A stretch of DNA of 64,000 nt, taken from positions 124,001 through 188,000 of the forward strand of contig CAAFZX010000044.1 of assembly GCA_900767675.1 (NCBI GenBank), in the 5' to 3' direction. Source of the stretch: an uncultured Collinsella sp. (GTDB lineage Bacteria > Actinomycetota > Coriobacteriia > Coriobacteriales > Coriobacteriaceae). Shown here piece after piece: positions 8,298 to 16,226 of the stretch. The position numbers were made by a program, and so were the translations under genes. The notes beneath the pieces were generated by a model. It saw nothing but the letters and a program-made list of their open reading frames with translations, searched no databases and was not told the DNA's origin. Position 1 is the stretch's first letter; every line of letters starts with the position of its first letter.

Positions 8298-9416
8298 ATG
8301 AACATTGGACACGCGCGCCGCAAAATCACCCCACAGGGCGACATCTACCTGATTGGCTATCGCAATCTTCCCAACCGCCTGGAGCCTGCGACGGGCATCC
8401 ATGACGACGTCTACGCCAACGCCATTCTCTTCCAGCAAGGCGAACGTGAGGTGTTTCTCTTTAATGCCGATGTCCTCGAGTTCGAGGAAAGCATGGCCGA
8501 GGAAGTCAAGACAATGCTCGCCGAGCGCTACGGCATTGACCGTGATTGCGTCCTGCTCTCGGCGACGCACGACCATACTTCAATCGTCGCTTACCACCGC
8601 AGCTGGTGGACGGGAAAATTCGACGAGAACTACTATCGCTGGCTCCTCGATACCATTTGCCAATGCTTTGAGGAGTGCCGCGCCAATGCGCAGCCCGCGA
8701 TTTGCCGCCTGGGCAAGCAGGTCGTCACCGGTTTCTATGACAACCGCATCATCCCAGGCGAACTCGCCGACAATGAGGTCATTGTCGTTTCGTTCTTCGA
8801 TACCGAAGGCAAGCCATTTGCGGGCTTTGTGAACTGGGCGGTGCATTCCGCTTGCGTCGGGCCCGATTGTACGGAGCTCACGAGTGAGCTTGCCGGCCTT
8901 ACCGGTAAAAAGCTCGCCCCGAGCCTCGGGTACTATCCTGCCATGGTCGTGGGCGCTGCTGGCGACTGCAGCGATCGCAATTTTCGCCAAGGTCGTGGCA
9001 TCCCCGAGGTCGAGCGCGTGTCGACCGGTCTTGCCGAGGCGATTTCCCAAATCAAGCTCGATCGCGAGGTTAAACTCGACCGTATCGAGCCCCAGACGTT
9101 CTATCACACCGTCGCCCATGACGATTTTTCGCTCACGCTCAAGTGCGCCGTTATCAGCTTGGGTGGTATGCACCTCTTTGTGTTTCCGAGCGAGCTCGGC
9201 AGCGACCTTGGCGTTCGCATGAAGCGCGAATGTCCGGTTGAGGGGATTGTCTGCGGTTATACCAACGGCTATTACGAGTACTTCCTTCCGGCGCGTGAAT
9301 ACGGCCTCTCCTTTGAGACCGAGCGTACCCAGATTCCCCAAGGCGAACCGGAGCGCCTATGCGATAAGTTCTGTCAAACCGCGCGCCTTCTCGGCGCGCC
9401 AGATTCGCGCCTGTAG
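8298..9416 (+). CDS. Neutral ceramidase-like amidase, zinc motifs retained
   Basis: This 372-residue protein has the ceramidase layout: IGHARRKITP at the N-terminus, LSATHDHTS for the THxH zinc motif, NWAVHSACVGP for the second zinc His, and VGAAGDCSDRNFR for the GDxS block. It lacks a signal peptide and the C-terminal Ig-like domain of secreted ceramidases, so a cytoplasmic amide hydrolase acting on a substrate brought in by the PTS next door is more likely than a ceramide hydrolase. An AAGGAG SD lies 7 nt before the ATG. The family assignment is reasonable; the substrate is inference only. Confidence 0.72.
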   Translation: MNIGHARRKITPQGDIYLIGYRNLPNRLEPATGIHDDVYANAILFQQGEREVFLFNADVLEFEESMAEEVKTMLAERYGIDRDCVLLSATHDHTSIVAYHRSWWTGKFDENYYRWLLDTICQCFEECRANAQPAICRLGKQVVTGFYDNRIIPGELADNEVIVVSFFDTEGKPFAGFVNWAVHSACVGPDCTELTSELAGLTGKKLAPSLGYYPAMVVGAAGDCSDRNFRQGRGIPEVERVSTGLAEAISQIKLDREVKLDRIEPQTFYHTVAHDDFSLTLKCAVISLGGMHLFVFPSELGSDLGVRMKRECPVEGIVCGYTNGYYEYFLPAREYGLSFETERTQIPQGEPERLCDKFCQTARLLGAPDSRL

Positions 9417-9425
9417 TTTTGCCGC

Positions 9426-9458
9426 CACGGCATGGGACCCATGAGGGTCGCGGCCGTG
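9426..9458 (+). other. Stem-loop between ceramidase-like and PTS genes
   Basis: In the 193-nt spacer, CACGGC (9426-9431) pairs with GCCGTG (9453-9458) around an inner GACCC/GGGTC stem (9436-9440/9445-9449). There is no T tract. It may be a processing or stability element that lets the permease be expressed at a different level. The rest of the spacer shows only the AAGGAGG SD of the PTS gene. Confidence 0.45.
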
Positions 9459-9609
9459 TGATCGGCGTTCTTATTTCCCTTGTTATCTCCCATCCCGGAC
9501 GTATATGCGCCCGCGGATTTTAAAGGGGAGGCGGGTTCTGTGGCTCCCCACGTCGACTACGGGGGTCTGGAATCAATGCCATGCCCCGCTCAGAAAAAGG
9601 AGGAATACC

Positions 9610-11052
9610 ATGAAATACCAGCAGCTTTGCGATGGAATCATCGCAAAGGTCGGTGGCCGAGACAATGTGCTGGACGTGAGTCACTGCATTACGCGTCTCC
9701 GCTTTCACCTCAAGGACGAATCGCTCGCCCAGACCGATGAGCTCAAGGCCATGAAGGGTGTCGTTGACGTCATCCAGGCCGGTGGACAGTATCAGGTCGT
9801 AATCGGTGCCACCGTCGAGTCCGTCTACAATGAACTCGTTCAGATCGGCGGGTTCGACGCCAAGCCCGCGCTTGATATCGATGAGGGCGACAATGTCAAG
9901 AAGGGCGATCCGTTCTCGCGCCTACTCGCCATCATTTCCGAGATCCTGCAACCGGTTCTTGGCGTGCTTATGGCCGGTGGCTTCATCAAGTCGATGCTCG
10001 CCCTCTGCACGGTTGCCGGTTGGCTCGCCAAGGACAGCAATACCTATGTGACGCTCTCGGCAATCGGAGATTCGGTCTTCTATTACTTCCCGCTTATCAT
10101 CGGCTGGACGGCTGCCAAGAAGTTCGGACTTAAGCCCGTTATGGGTATGGCCCTCGGCGGCATCCTCGTCTACCCGACGCTCGTTGCCCTTATGGGTGGA
10201 GACCCGCTTTACACGCTCGGCACCGGTACGGTCCTTGAGTCCAATGTCTACGGTGATATCTTTGGCATCCCTTTGATTATGCAGAACTATTCATCGACGA
10301 TTCTGCCTGCGATTTTCATCGTCTGGATCGCCTCGAAGGTGCACAAATTCCTTTCTGGCGCACTGCCCGCGCTTGTGAGCTCGTTCTTCTCCAACATTTT
10401 GACGCTTCTCATTTGCGGCATCCTGGGCCTGCTTGTGGTCGGTCCGGTCATGACGGTCCTCTCCAACATCGTTGCCCAAATCATCCTGGCGCTCATCAAC
10501 TTCCAGCCCGCCATCGCCGGTTTTGTCATCGGCACGTTCTGGAGCCTGCTCGTCATGTTCGGTCTGCACTGGGGCGTCATTCCGCTGTGGTTCATCGATG
10601 TCGCAACCTACGGCTATGACCTCATCAACCCTCTCGTATACGCAGGTGGGTGCGCCATCGCCGGTGCCGTGCTCGGCATGATCATTCGAACCAAGGATTC
10701 CGAGGAAAACGCTGTCATCAACATCCCTGCTCTCGTCTCGTCGATCTTCGGCGTCAACGAGCCCGCGCTTTACGCCATCCTGCTGCCGCGTAAGCGTCTC
10801 ATGTGGGCGACCTTCATTTCCGCAGGTGTCGGCGGCGCCATTGCCGGCCTTATGGGTGCCAAGCTCTATGCCTTCGGTGCCTCCGGTCCGCTCGGCTTCC
10901 CGAGCTTTATCAACCCCGCTGGCATCGATTCGGGCTTTATCGGTCTTGTCATCTCCGGTCTGGTCGCCTTTATTTTGGCGCTTATCGCCGCTATGGTGAT
11001 CGGCACCAAGAAGGACGAGGGCGGTCAGACCCTCAACATCTCGGTGGACTAG
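9610..11052 (+). CDS. PTS EIIBC permease, beta-glucoside/sucrose/trehalose type, no EIIA
   Basis: This 480-residue protein starts with an EIIB domain (about residues 1-85) with the phosphocysteine in VSHCITRLRF, followed by an EIIC membrane domain of about ten helices containing GLHWGVIPLWFIDV and the conserved FGVNEPALYAILLP. This is the glucose-superfamily architecture of BglP/ScrA/TreB. The EIIA domain found at the BglF C-terminus is absent, and no separate EIIA gene is in the window, so it must borrow one. The ATG at 9610 follows AAGGAGG; a longer in-frame reading from 9505 has no such signal. The operon partners suggest an N-acylated or amide-linked sugar substrate, but that is inference. 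Confidence 0.9.
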   Translation: MKYQQLCDGIIAKVGGRDNVLDVSHCITRLRFHLKDESLAQTDELKAMKGVVDVIQAGGQYQVVIGATVESVYNELVQIGGFDAKPALDIDEGDNVKKGDPFSRLLAIISEILQPVLGVLMAGGFIKSMLALCTVAGWLAKDSNTYVTLSAIGDSVFYYFPLIIGWTAAKKFGLKPVMGMALGGILVYPTLVALMGGDPLYTLGTGTVLESNVYGDIFGIPLIMQNYSSTILPAIFIVWIASKVHKFLSGALPALVSSFFSNILTLLICGILGLLVVGPVMTVLSNIVAQIILALINFQPAIAGFVIGTFWSLLVMFGLHWGVIPLWFIDVATYGYDLINPLVYAGGCAIAGAVLGMIIRTKDSEENAVINIPALVSSIFGVNEPALYAILLPRKRLMWATFISAGVGGAIAGLMGAKLYAFGASGPLGFPSFINPAGIDSGFIGLVISGLVAFILALIAAMVIGTKKDEGGQTLNISVD

Positions 11053-11073
11053 TCCATCTACCCGCTTTGATTT

Positions 11074-11113
11074 AAAAGGCCTCGGACGGCAGCTGTGCTG
11101 TCCGGGGCCTTTT
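11074..11113 (+). terminator. Intrinsic terminator of the PTS operon
   Basis: A 13-bp GC-rich stem with two wobble pairs is flanked by AAAA and TTTT, starting 21 bp after the PTS stop codon. The convergent LysR gene ends just beyond it, so it may serve both directions. Confidence 0.85.
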
Positions 11114-11175
11114 GCGTTTTGTACCGTTGCCGGTTGGTTTGTGGGGCATCTCAAAAGTGGCGGTGTGTGCTGGGA

Positions 11176-12099
11176 TTACGACGACTGCGGCGCTTCGGAG
11201 GTCATGCGGCCGCCCTGTAGAAGCTGGCGATAGGGGAGAAAGCCGATAAACGAGACGACGGCTTGCGAGTACGCAGCGCTCCGTTTGAGGTAGAGCCTGA
11301 CCTCGGAGGTCGTTGCAGACTCGAGCGGCACGAGGGCCACCTTGCCGCCGGCGAGTGATTCGGCAGGCTTGCACATGAGCAGCGAGACGCCGGCATCGCG
11401 CGCGACAAGCGAGATGATGTTTTCTGCCCGTTTGCCGGTAAACGTGACACGTGGGCTGAATCCTGCCTTGCGGCAAAGGGAGAGGGTGAGTTCGCTCACG
11501 AACGAGCCTTGGGGAAGCATAAGGAAATTCTCATCGATAAGGTCGTCGATCTCGATGGCGTTGCGCTTGGCGAGTGGATGGTCGAGCGGGATAACGGCCA
11601 CGAGCCGGTCGGTTGTAAAGGGGATTTTTTTAAACTCCGGCTCGATGGCGCCGCCGTCGCGGATGAAGGCGAGGTCGATGTCCTCGCGCAAGAGCATCTG
11701 CTTGAGTGCGCTGCCTTCGCCCTCGATGAGCTCAACGGAATACGAGGGGTTCGCCTGCTGGAAATCGATGACGGCGTCCGTGATTCCATAGGGAGCCATG
11801 ATGGGGATGGAGCCCACGGTGATGCGTTCGAGTGGTTCATCTGCGGCTATCTGGATGGCAGCGAGATAGCGATGCTGGAGCGTCGCTATCTTTTGTGCAT
11901 AGGGGAGGAGCGCTTCGCCTTGCGCGGTGAGCGTAACGTGGCGTTGACTCCGATCGATGAGATTACAGCCGAGCTCGCGCTCCATTGCCATAATGTGCTT
12001 GGAGAGAGTCGACTGCGACATGAAGAGCAGCTCCGCCGCATCGAGAAACGTACGCGACTGCGCCAAGATAGCGAACTCACCAAAACGGCTGATATCCAT
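11176..12099 (-). CDS. LysR-family transcriptional regulator
   Basis: This 307-residue protein has an N-terminal LysR winged helix (RTFLDAAELLFMSQSTLSKH) and an effector domain from about residue 92 (ITVGSIPIMAPYGITDAVI). It converges on the PTS operon and lies 36 bp downstream of the deformylase-like gene on the same strand. Its likely target is the amidohydrolase-ceramidase-PTS operon, whose leader holds a T-N11-A palindrome; that link rests on position alone. Confidence 0.9.
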   Translation of the reverse strand: MDISRFGEFAILAQSRTFLDAAELLFMSQSTLSKHIMAMERELGCNLIDRSQRHVTLTAQGEALLPYAQKIATLQHRYLAAIQIAADEPLERITVGSIPIMAPYGITDAVIDFQQANPSYSVELIEGEGSALKQMLLREDIDLAFIRDGGAIEPEFKKIPFTTDRLVAVIPLDHPLAKRNAIEIDDLIDENFLMLPQGSFVSELTLSLCRKAGFSPRVTFTGKRAENIISLVARDAGVSLLMCKPAESLAGGKVALVPLESATTSEVRLYLKRSAAYSQAVVSFIGFLPYRQLLQGGRMTSEAPQSS

Positions 12100-12135
12100 A
12101 GGGTAGCCTCCGGTTCCCTCATGTCGGCAAGTGAC

Positions 12136-12546
12136 CTAGATCACGATTCCTTGGCAGTGGTCGATTTCGTGTTGGATGATCTCGGCGGTGTAGCCCGAGA
12201 AGTTTTTGATGCGGTGGACGAAATTCTCGTCCAAATACTCAACCTTAATGCGGCGATAGCGAGTACAGGGGCGCTCGCCGGAAAGCGAGAGACATCCTTC
12301 GCTCGTCTGATAGGAATTGACCTGCTCAAGAATTTGAGGGTTGTACATCAGCAGCGCCCTGTTGCCGTCCTTTACGCAGATGATGCGTTTGCGCACGCCA
12401 ATCATGTTGGCGGCAAGGCCCACGCACTCGTGCTCATGCTCATGGAGCGTATCCAGGAGGTCCTGCCCGGTCGCGGCATCGTCGGGCCCCGCGTCTTCGG
12501 AAGGCAGGCGCAAAAAGAACTCGGATTTCATGATGGGCTTAATCAT
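12136..12546 (-). CDS. def: Peptide deformylase-like protein with variant motif I
   Basis: This 136-residue protein has the deformylase metal motifs EGCLS (Cys ligand) and QHEIDHCQG (HExxH ligands). Motif I reads VGLAANMIG, where the classical form is GxGLAAxQ, so the glutamine that stabilises the transition state is Met. I believe a deformylase-like subfamily shares the AANM form, so activity on N-formyl-methionine is possible but not assured. The ATG at 12546 has GAGGAG 6 nt upstream; longer in-frame extensions lack an SD. It is divergent from the MFS gene and the LysR gene follows. Another canonical def gene elsewhere in the genome would be expected. Confidence 0.8.
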   Translation of the reverse strand: MIKPIMKSEFFLRLPSEDAGPDDAATGQDLLDTLHEHEHECVGLAANMIGVRKRIICVKDGNRALLMYNPQILEQVNSYQTSEGCLSLSGERPCTRYRRIKVEYLDENFVHRIKNFSGYTAEIIQHEIDHCQGIVI

Positions 12547-12645
12547 GGCGGGCTCCTCATGTCTCGTGCTTTCGTGGACTTTTAATAATAGCGCGGAAGG
12601 AAAGCTGCTCGTCCGCGTTACAATCTTTCGACGTTGGACCATGTT

Positions 12646-12673
12646 GCCAGACTCGTCGCGTGCGGCGTCTGGC
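12646..12673. promoter_or_regulatory. Inverted repeat in the deformylase/MFS divergent spacer
   Basis: GCCAGAC and GTCTGGC are separated by 14 nt, about 78 bp before the MFS start. A second stem, AGGGC/GCCCT, follows at about 12681-12699. These may be a repressor site or leader structure for the exporter. Confidence 0.35.
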
Positions 12674-12750
12674 GTAAGTCTAGGGCTCATTCTCGCCCTG
12701 GACTGTTCCTCTGGGGCGATGTGACTGTCGTTCCAAGAGGAAGGAAATGC

Positions 12751-14166
12751 ATGGGAAGCAAATCTCAGCAACAAGTTCAAGCAACGCCATCGGCCACTTC
12801 GGCGTTTCTCGCCGTAATGTATATCGCAGCCTTTGTTGCCGCCTTTAACGAGAACATCATTAACGTGGCGTTGCACGACATCATGGCGGCCTTTTCGGTG
12901 AGTGCCACCACGGCGCAGTGGCTTGTTTCGGGCTACATGATCGTGACGTCGATCTTTACGGCCATCATGGCCTATCTGTCCGGTCGTTTCTCGACGCGCA
13001 AGCTGCTGTTTTTCGCATGCGGATGCATGGTCGCCGGAGAAGTCCTGTGCCTGGTCGCCCCGTCGTTTACCGTTTTGCTGCCAAGTCGTATTTTGCAGGC
13101 TGCGGGATCGGGCATCTTGTTTCCGCTCATGATGAATGTAGTGCTATCTTGCGCTCCGCGCGAGAAGCTCGGTCTGTATCTGAGCCTGGGCGGTGCCTGC
13201 ATTACGCTAGGGCCGGCGTTTGGGCCCGTGATTAGTGGTCTTATGTGCACGTTGTTTGGCTGGAGAGCGGTGTTCGTGGTTCCACTGGTGGGCGGCATCG
13301 TGGTCGCTGTGGCGGCAGCAAAGCTCGTTCGGAATGTCGGAGAGTGTTCGAACGCCACGCTCGATATTCCGTCGGTTGTTTTGCTCGCCGCCGGCATTAC
13401 GGCGTTCGTGTATTCCGTAGGCGAGTTCTCGACCAATGTGATGGCCGGTATCGTGACGCTTTTCGCCGCTGTTGTGGTGCTCGGCCTGTTTGCGGTTCGT
13501 CAGCTCAAGCTCGAGCATCCGGTGCTTAACGTGCGTCCCATGGCGAGCGTTCGTTTTTGGCCTGCATGCCTGCTTGTGGTGGTGTCGATGATGACGACGT
13601 TCTCGATGAGCGTTTTGTTGCCGCTCTATTTTGAGGGCGCATACGGCATGACCGCACTTGTCGCGGGTTTGCTCATTTTGCCGGCGATCGCCTGCAACGC
13701 CGTGACCTCGATTGTGGGCGGACGCGTGATGGATGCCCGTGGTGCGTGGCCGCTGCTGCCGGTCGGCTTTGCCCTGATCGCTGTGGGGCAGACGGCAATC
13801 TCGATGACCGCGGCAAGCATGAACATCGGCGTTGTCGTGCTGCTGACCGTTGTGGTGTATGCCGGCGTCGGTTTGGTACTGAGCCCCTCGCAGACCGCCG
13901 GTTTGGAGACGCTTCCCGCCGCTGAGCATCCTCACGGAACGGCATTGCTTAACACGTGGAACATGATTGCCGCGTCGTTTGGTCCGTCGCTGTTTATCGG
14001 CCTGCTTTCGAGTTCTGCGGTGGCTGCTGGCGCCGCGGGCGTTGCGTCGGACGTTGCCCAGGCGATAGGATTTGCAGCCGCCGTGCGCGTGGCGGCCGTG
14101 ATTGCCGTTGTCGGGTTCGCGGTGTCGCTGGTGTACGCTCGCCGCGAGTCGCACATGTCGCATTAA
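12751..14166 (+). CDS. MFS multidrug exporter, DHA2 (EmrB/QacA) type
   Basis: This 471-residue membrane protein starts FLAVMYIAAFVAAFNENIINVA, the first helix and Asn/Asp motif of drug:H+ antiporters, then AQWLVSGYM, the motif D1 region of the 14-helix DHA2 group, and LGPAFGPVISG, the antiporter motif C. The length suits 12-14 helices in the cytoplasmic membrane. The ATG at 12751 follows AGAGGAAGGA. A longer in-frame reading begins in the spacer without an SD. The substrate is unknown. It is expressed divergently from the deformylase-like gene. Confidence 0.88.
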   Translation: MGSKSQQQVQATPSATSAFLAVMYIAAFVAAFNENIINVALHDIMAAFSVSATTAQWLVSGYMIVTSIFTAIMAYLSGRFSTRKLLFFACGCMVAGEVLCLVAPSFTVLLPSRILQAAGSGILFPLMMNVVLSCAPREKLGLYLSLGGACITLGPAFGPVISGLMCTLFGWRAVFVVPLVGGIVVAVAAAKLVRNVGECSNATLDIPSVVLLAAGITAFVYSVGEFSTNVMAGIVTLFAAVVVLGLFAVRQLKLEHPVLNVRPMASVRFWPACLLVVVSMMTTFSMSVLLPLYFEGAYGMTALVAGLLILPAIACNAVTSIVGGRVMDARGAWPLLPVGFALIAVGQTAISMTAASMNIGVVVLLTVVVYAGVGLVLSPSQTAGLETLPAAEHPHGTALLNTWNMIAASFGPSLFIGLLSSSAVAAGAAGVASDVAQAIGFAAAVRVAAVIAVVGFAVSLVYARRESHMSH

Positions 14167-14318
14167 TGTGTGCACATAGATTCTGCAGCTAGATTGGATG
14201 GCGACACCATAAACTAATGGACGTTTTGCCGAGAGGCATGAATGTATAAAGCGCAAAGAGTGCGCGACGGGCCCCGCGAATGGGGCGATGATGCCCGAGA
14301 GGGCCAAGAAGGAGTCTC

Positions 14319-15215
14319 ATGTCTGAGAACGAAGAGATCATGAACGAGACCGAGAACGAGACCATGGCTGCCGAGGTTGAGGCAGTCGAGACCGTGGAGA
14401 CCGAAGCTGCTGACGAGGTTTCCGCCGAGGAGGAGGCCGAGGTTGTCGAGGCCGCCGCTGATTACGATGACGAAGAGCTGATGGACAAGATGCAGAAGGC
14501 CGCTCGCCTGCTGCGTAGCCGTCGCTTTGCTATTTCCAAGGAGGAGGAGGCCAAGGCCGAGCGCATGGCGAACATCGAGCGCGCCATTAAGCTCCTTGAC
14601 CTCAAGCCCAAGATGGAGCAGAAGGAAATGTCCGACCTGCTGGGCATGCGCCTTCGTGAGCTCGATGGTCTGATGGCCGAGGCCGAGGCTGCCGATCTGG
14701 TCGGCCGCATCGACGACGCCGAGGGCGATATGCGCAAGATCGTTGTCTTCGCTGCCGAGGATGCCGCTGAGGGCCTGGTCGAGCTTGCCAACAAGAAGGA
14801 GAAGCTCCTGCCCGAGCTTTCTTACGAGGAGGCCACCGAGCTGATGGCCGCTCTCGATAAGGTTATCGCTCCGCTCGTCGCCATGGGCCTGGACGAGGAC
14901 CGCGGTCCTCGCGGCGGCCGTGACGATCGCGGTGGCCGTGGCGGCGACCGTGGCGGCCGTGGCGGCTTTGGTGACCGCGGTGGCCGTGGCAGCGACCGTG
15001 GCGGTCGCGGTGGCGATCGCGGTGGCCGTGGCGGCTTTGGTGACCGTGGCGGCGACCGTGGCGGTCGCGGCGGCTTTGGCGGCAACCGTGGTGGCTATGG
15101 CGATCGCGGTGGCAACCGTGGCGGCTTCGGCGGCAACCGTGGTAACGACCGTGGCGGTCGCGGTGGCGATCGCGGCGGCCGCAACGGTGGCGGCTTCCGC
15201 GGCAACCGCTTCTAG
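14319..15215 (+). CDS. Winged-helix (MarR-like) protein with acidic head and RGG-repeat tail
   Basis: This 298-residue protein has three parts. Residues 1-50 are strongly acidic (Glu/Ala/Val). Residues 55-190 look like a MarR-type winged helix: a helix pair around MEQKEMSDLLGM, a recognition-like helix RLRELDGLMAEAEAADLV, a wing at IDDAEGDMRKIVVF and a long C-terminal helix. Residues 195-298 are almost pure Gly/Arg/Asp with many RGG boxes. RGG tails bind RNA and drive protein condensation in eukaryotic and some bacterial proteins, so a nucleic-acid-binding role is likely, but the target is unknown. The leader has two small hairpins (14251-14265, 14271-14286). The ATG follows AGAAGGAG. Confidence 0.75.
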   Translation: MSENEEIMNETENETMAAEVEAVETVETEAADEVSAEEEAEVVEAAADYDDEELMDKMQKAARLLRSRRFAISKEEEAKAERMANIERAIKLLDLKPKMEQKEMSDLLGMRLRELDGLMAEAEAADLVGRIDDAEGDMRKIVVFAAEDAAEGLVELANKKEKLLPELSYEEATELMAALDKVIAPLVAMGLDEDRGPRGGRDDRGGRGGDRGGRGGFGDRGGRGSDRGGRGGDRGGRGGFGDRGGDRGGRGGFGGNRGGYGDRGGNRGGFGGNRGNDRGGRGGDRGGRNGGGFRGNRF

Positions 15216-15219
15216 TTGG

Positions 15220-15247
15220 GTTACGCGGTTTTACCAAATCGCGTAAC
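15220..15247 (+). terminator. Possible terminator of the RGG-protein gene
   Basis: GTTACGCG pairs with CGCGTAAC around a 12-nt loop, starting just after the stop codon. There is no T tract, so it may instead be a stability stem. Confidence 0.4.
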
Positions 15248-15260
15248 TAGTTGACGCTGC

Positions 15261-15358
15261 AAACCCGCCAGGGCGGCAATCTGCCTTTCAACTTCGGCGG
15301 CATGATCAAAAGATCAATGCCGCCTCGTTTCAAGGCACCTTGCTCGCTCTGGCGGGTT
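15261..15358. repeat. Large imperfect palindrome (about 98 bp)
   Basis: AAACCCGCCAG at the left end pairs with CTGGCGGGTTT at the right. The centre is a strong stem, GGCGGCAT-GATC against GATC-ATGCCGCC with one bulge and an AAAA loop, and the middle arms are partly complementary. TTTT follows on the + strand, so it could end transcription, but its size and the palindromes after it suggest a REP-like element. Confidence 0.6.
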
Positions 15359-15397
15359 TTCGCTGTCGATACCAAGGCATCGGCGTTGCCTTGATCC

Positions 15398-15435
15398 AAA
15401 CCTACCAAAAGGGGACAGGTTTATTTGGTCGGTTT
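15398..15435. repeat. GGGGACAGG palindrome (REP-like)
   Basis: AAACCTACCAAA and TTTGGTCGGTTT are 12-bp arms with one mismatch, enclosing a loop with GGGGACAGGTTTA. Its loop matches palindromes at 25357-25391, 26187-26221 and 40292-40328. Confidence 0.6.
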
Positions 15436-15469
15436 TATCTGGGCAAACGTGGTCGTCTATCGCAATATG

Positions 15470-15521
15470 GTCGTTGGGGACGTTCTTGTTTGAGTAGTCG
15501 TTTAAGAGCGTCCCCAATGAC
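15470..15521. repeat. Palindrome with GGGGACG arms
   Basis: Arms 15470-15487 and 15504-15521 are 18 bp long with two mismatches and contain TTGGGGACG. The loop is 16 nt. It is part of the repeat cluster between the RGG-protein gene and pdxT. Confidence 0.6.
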
Positions 15522-15531
15522 TACATAGCAT

Positions 15532-15595
15532 GAGAGTGGATAATCTCCCGGTTTGAGCCTGCATCCAAGCTTAAAGTGGGAGATTATCCACTCTC
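15532..15595. repeat. Perfect 18-bp inverted repeat
   Basis: GAGAGTGGATAATCTCCC (15532-15549) is the exact complement of 15578-15595. The 28-nt spacer can add a further stem (TTTGAGC with GCTTAAA). It lies 24 bp beyond the pdxT stop and may double as its 3' stem. Confidence 0.65.
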
Positions 15596-15618
15596 GTTTC
15601 GTTTGTTGATTTCGATGC

Positions 15619-16206
15619 CTACATTTGTAGGAACAGTTCGTGGAGGCGGGTGTCTTCGTCGAGCTCGGGGTGGAAGGTTACGCCGAGCTGGTTGCCCTGG
15701 CGGGCGGCGACGATGCGGCCATCGACCTCTGCCAAGGCCTTGGCGTCGCCGTGGACCTCGACGATGCGGGGCGCGCGGATAAATGTCAGCGGCACTTCAC
15801 CGTCGATGCCGTCTACCTGTCCCTTGGTGCGAAAACTGCCGAGCTGTCTGCCATAGGCATTGCGCTCAACGAGCACATCCATGGTTGCCAAACGCGGCGT
15901 GCCCTTATCGTCATGAGCGGCAAGGTCGTGAGCCAGCAGAATCAGGCCGGCGCAGGTGCCCAGGACGGGCATGCCTTCAGCGATACGGGTACGAAGCTCC
16001 TCGAGCATGCCCAACTCATCAAGCAGTTTCCCTTGAACGGTGGACTCGCCGCCGGGGAGGACCAGGCGGTCAAAGTTCTGCTGCAAATCGGCCGCCTGCC
16101 TCAGCTCAATACAACGTGCGCCCAGCTCGGACAGCCTTGCCTCGTGCTCGGCAAAAGCACCTTGGACCGCCAGCACGGCGACCGTTTGGTCTGCGTAATC
16201 GCTCAT
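15619..16206 (-). CDS. pdxT: PLP synthase glutaminase subunit PdxT
   Basis: This 195-residue class I glutaminase has the PdxT signatures LPGGEST (glutamine binding), GTCAGLILL (nucleophile Cys) and TFHPEL (catalytic His and Glu). It frees ammonia from glutamine and channels it to PdxS for direct synthesis of pyridoxal 5'-phosphate in the cytoplasm. It starts 20 bp after pdxS on the same strand, so the two form an operon. PdxR diverges on the other side of pdxS. Confidence 0.97.
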   Translation of the reverse strand: MSDYADQTVAVLAVQGAFAEHEARLSELGARCIELRQAADLQQNFDRLVLPGGESTVQGKLLDELGMLEELRTRIAEGMPVLGTCAGLILLAHDLAAHDDKGTPRLATMDVLVERNAYGRQLGSFRTKGQVDGIDGEVPLTFIRAPRIVEVHGDAKALAEVDGRIVAARQGNQLGVTFHPELDEDTRLHELFLQM

Positions 16207-16226
16207 GTGCGATCCTTTCTGCCGGA

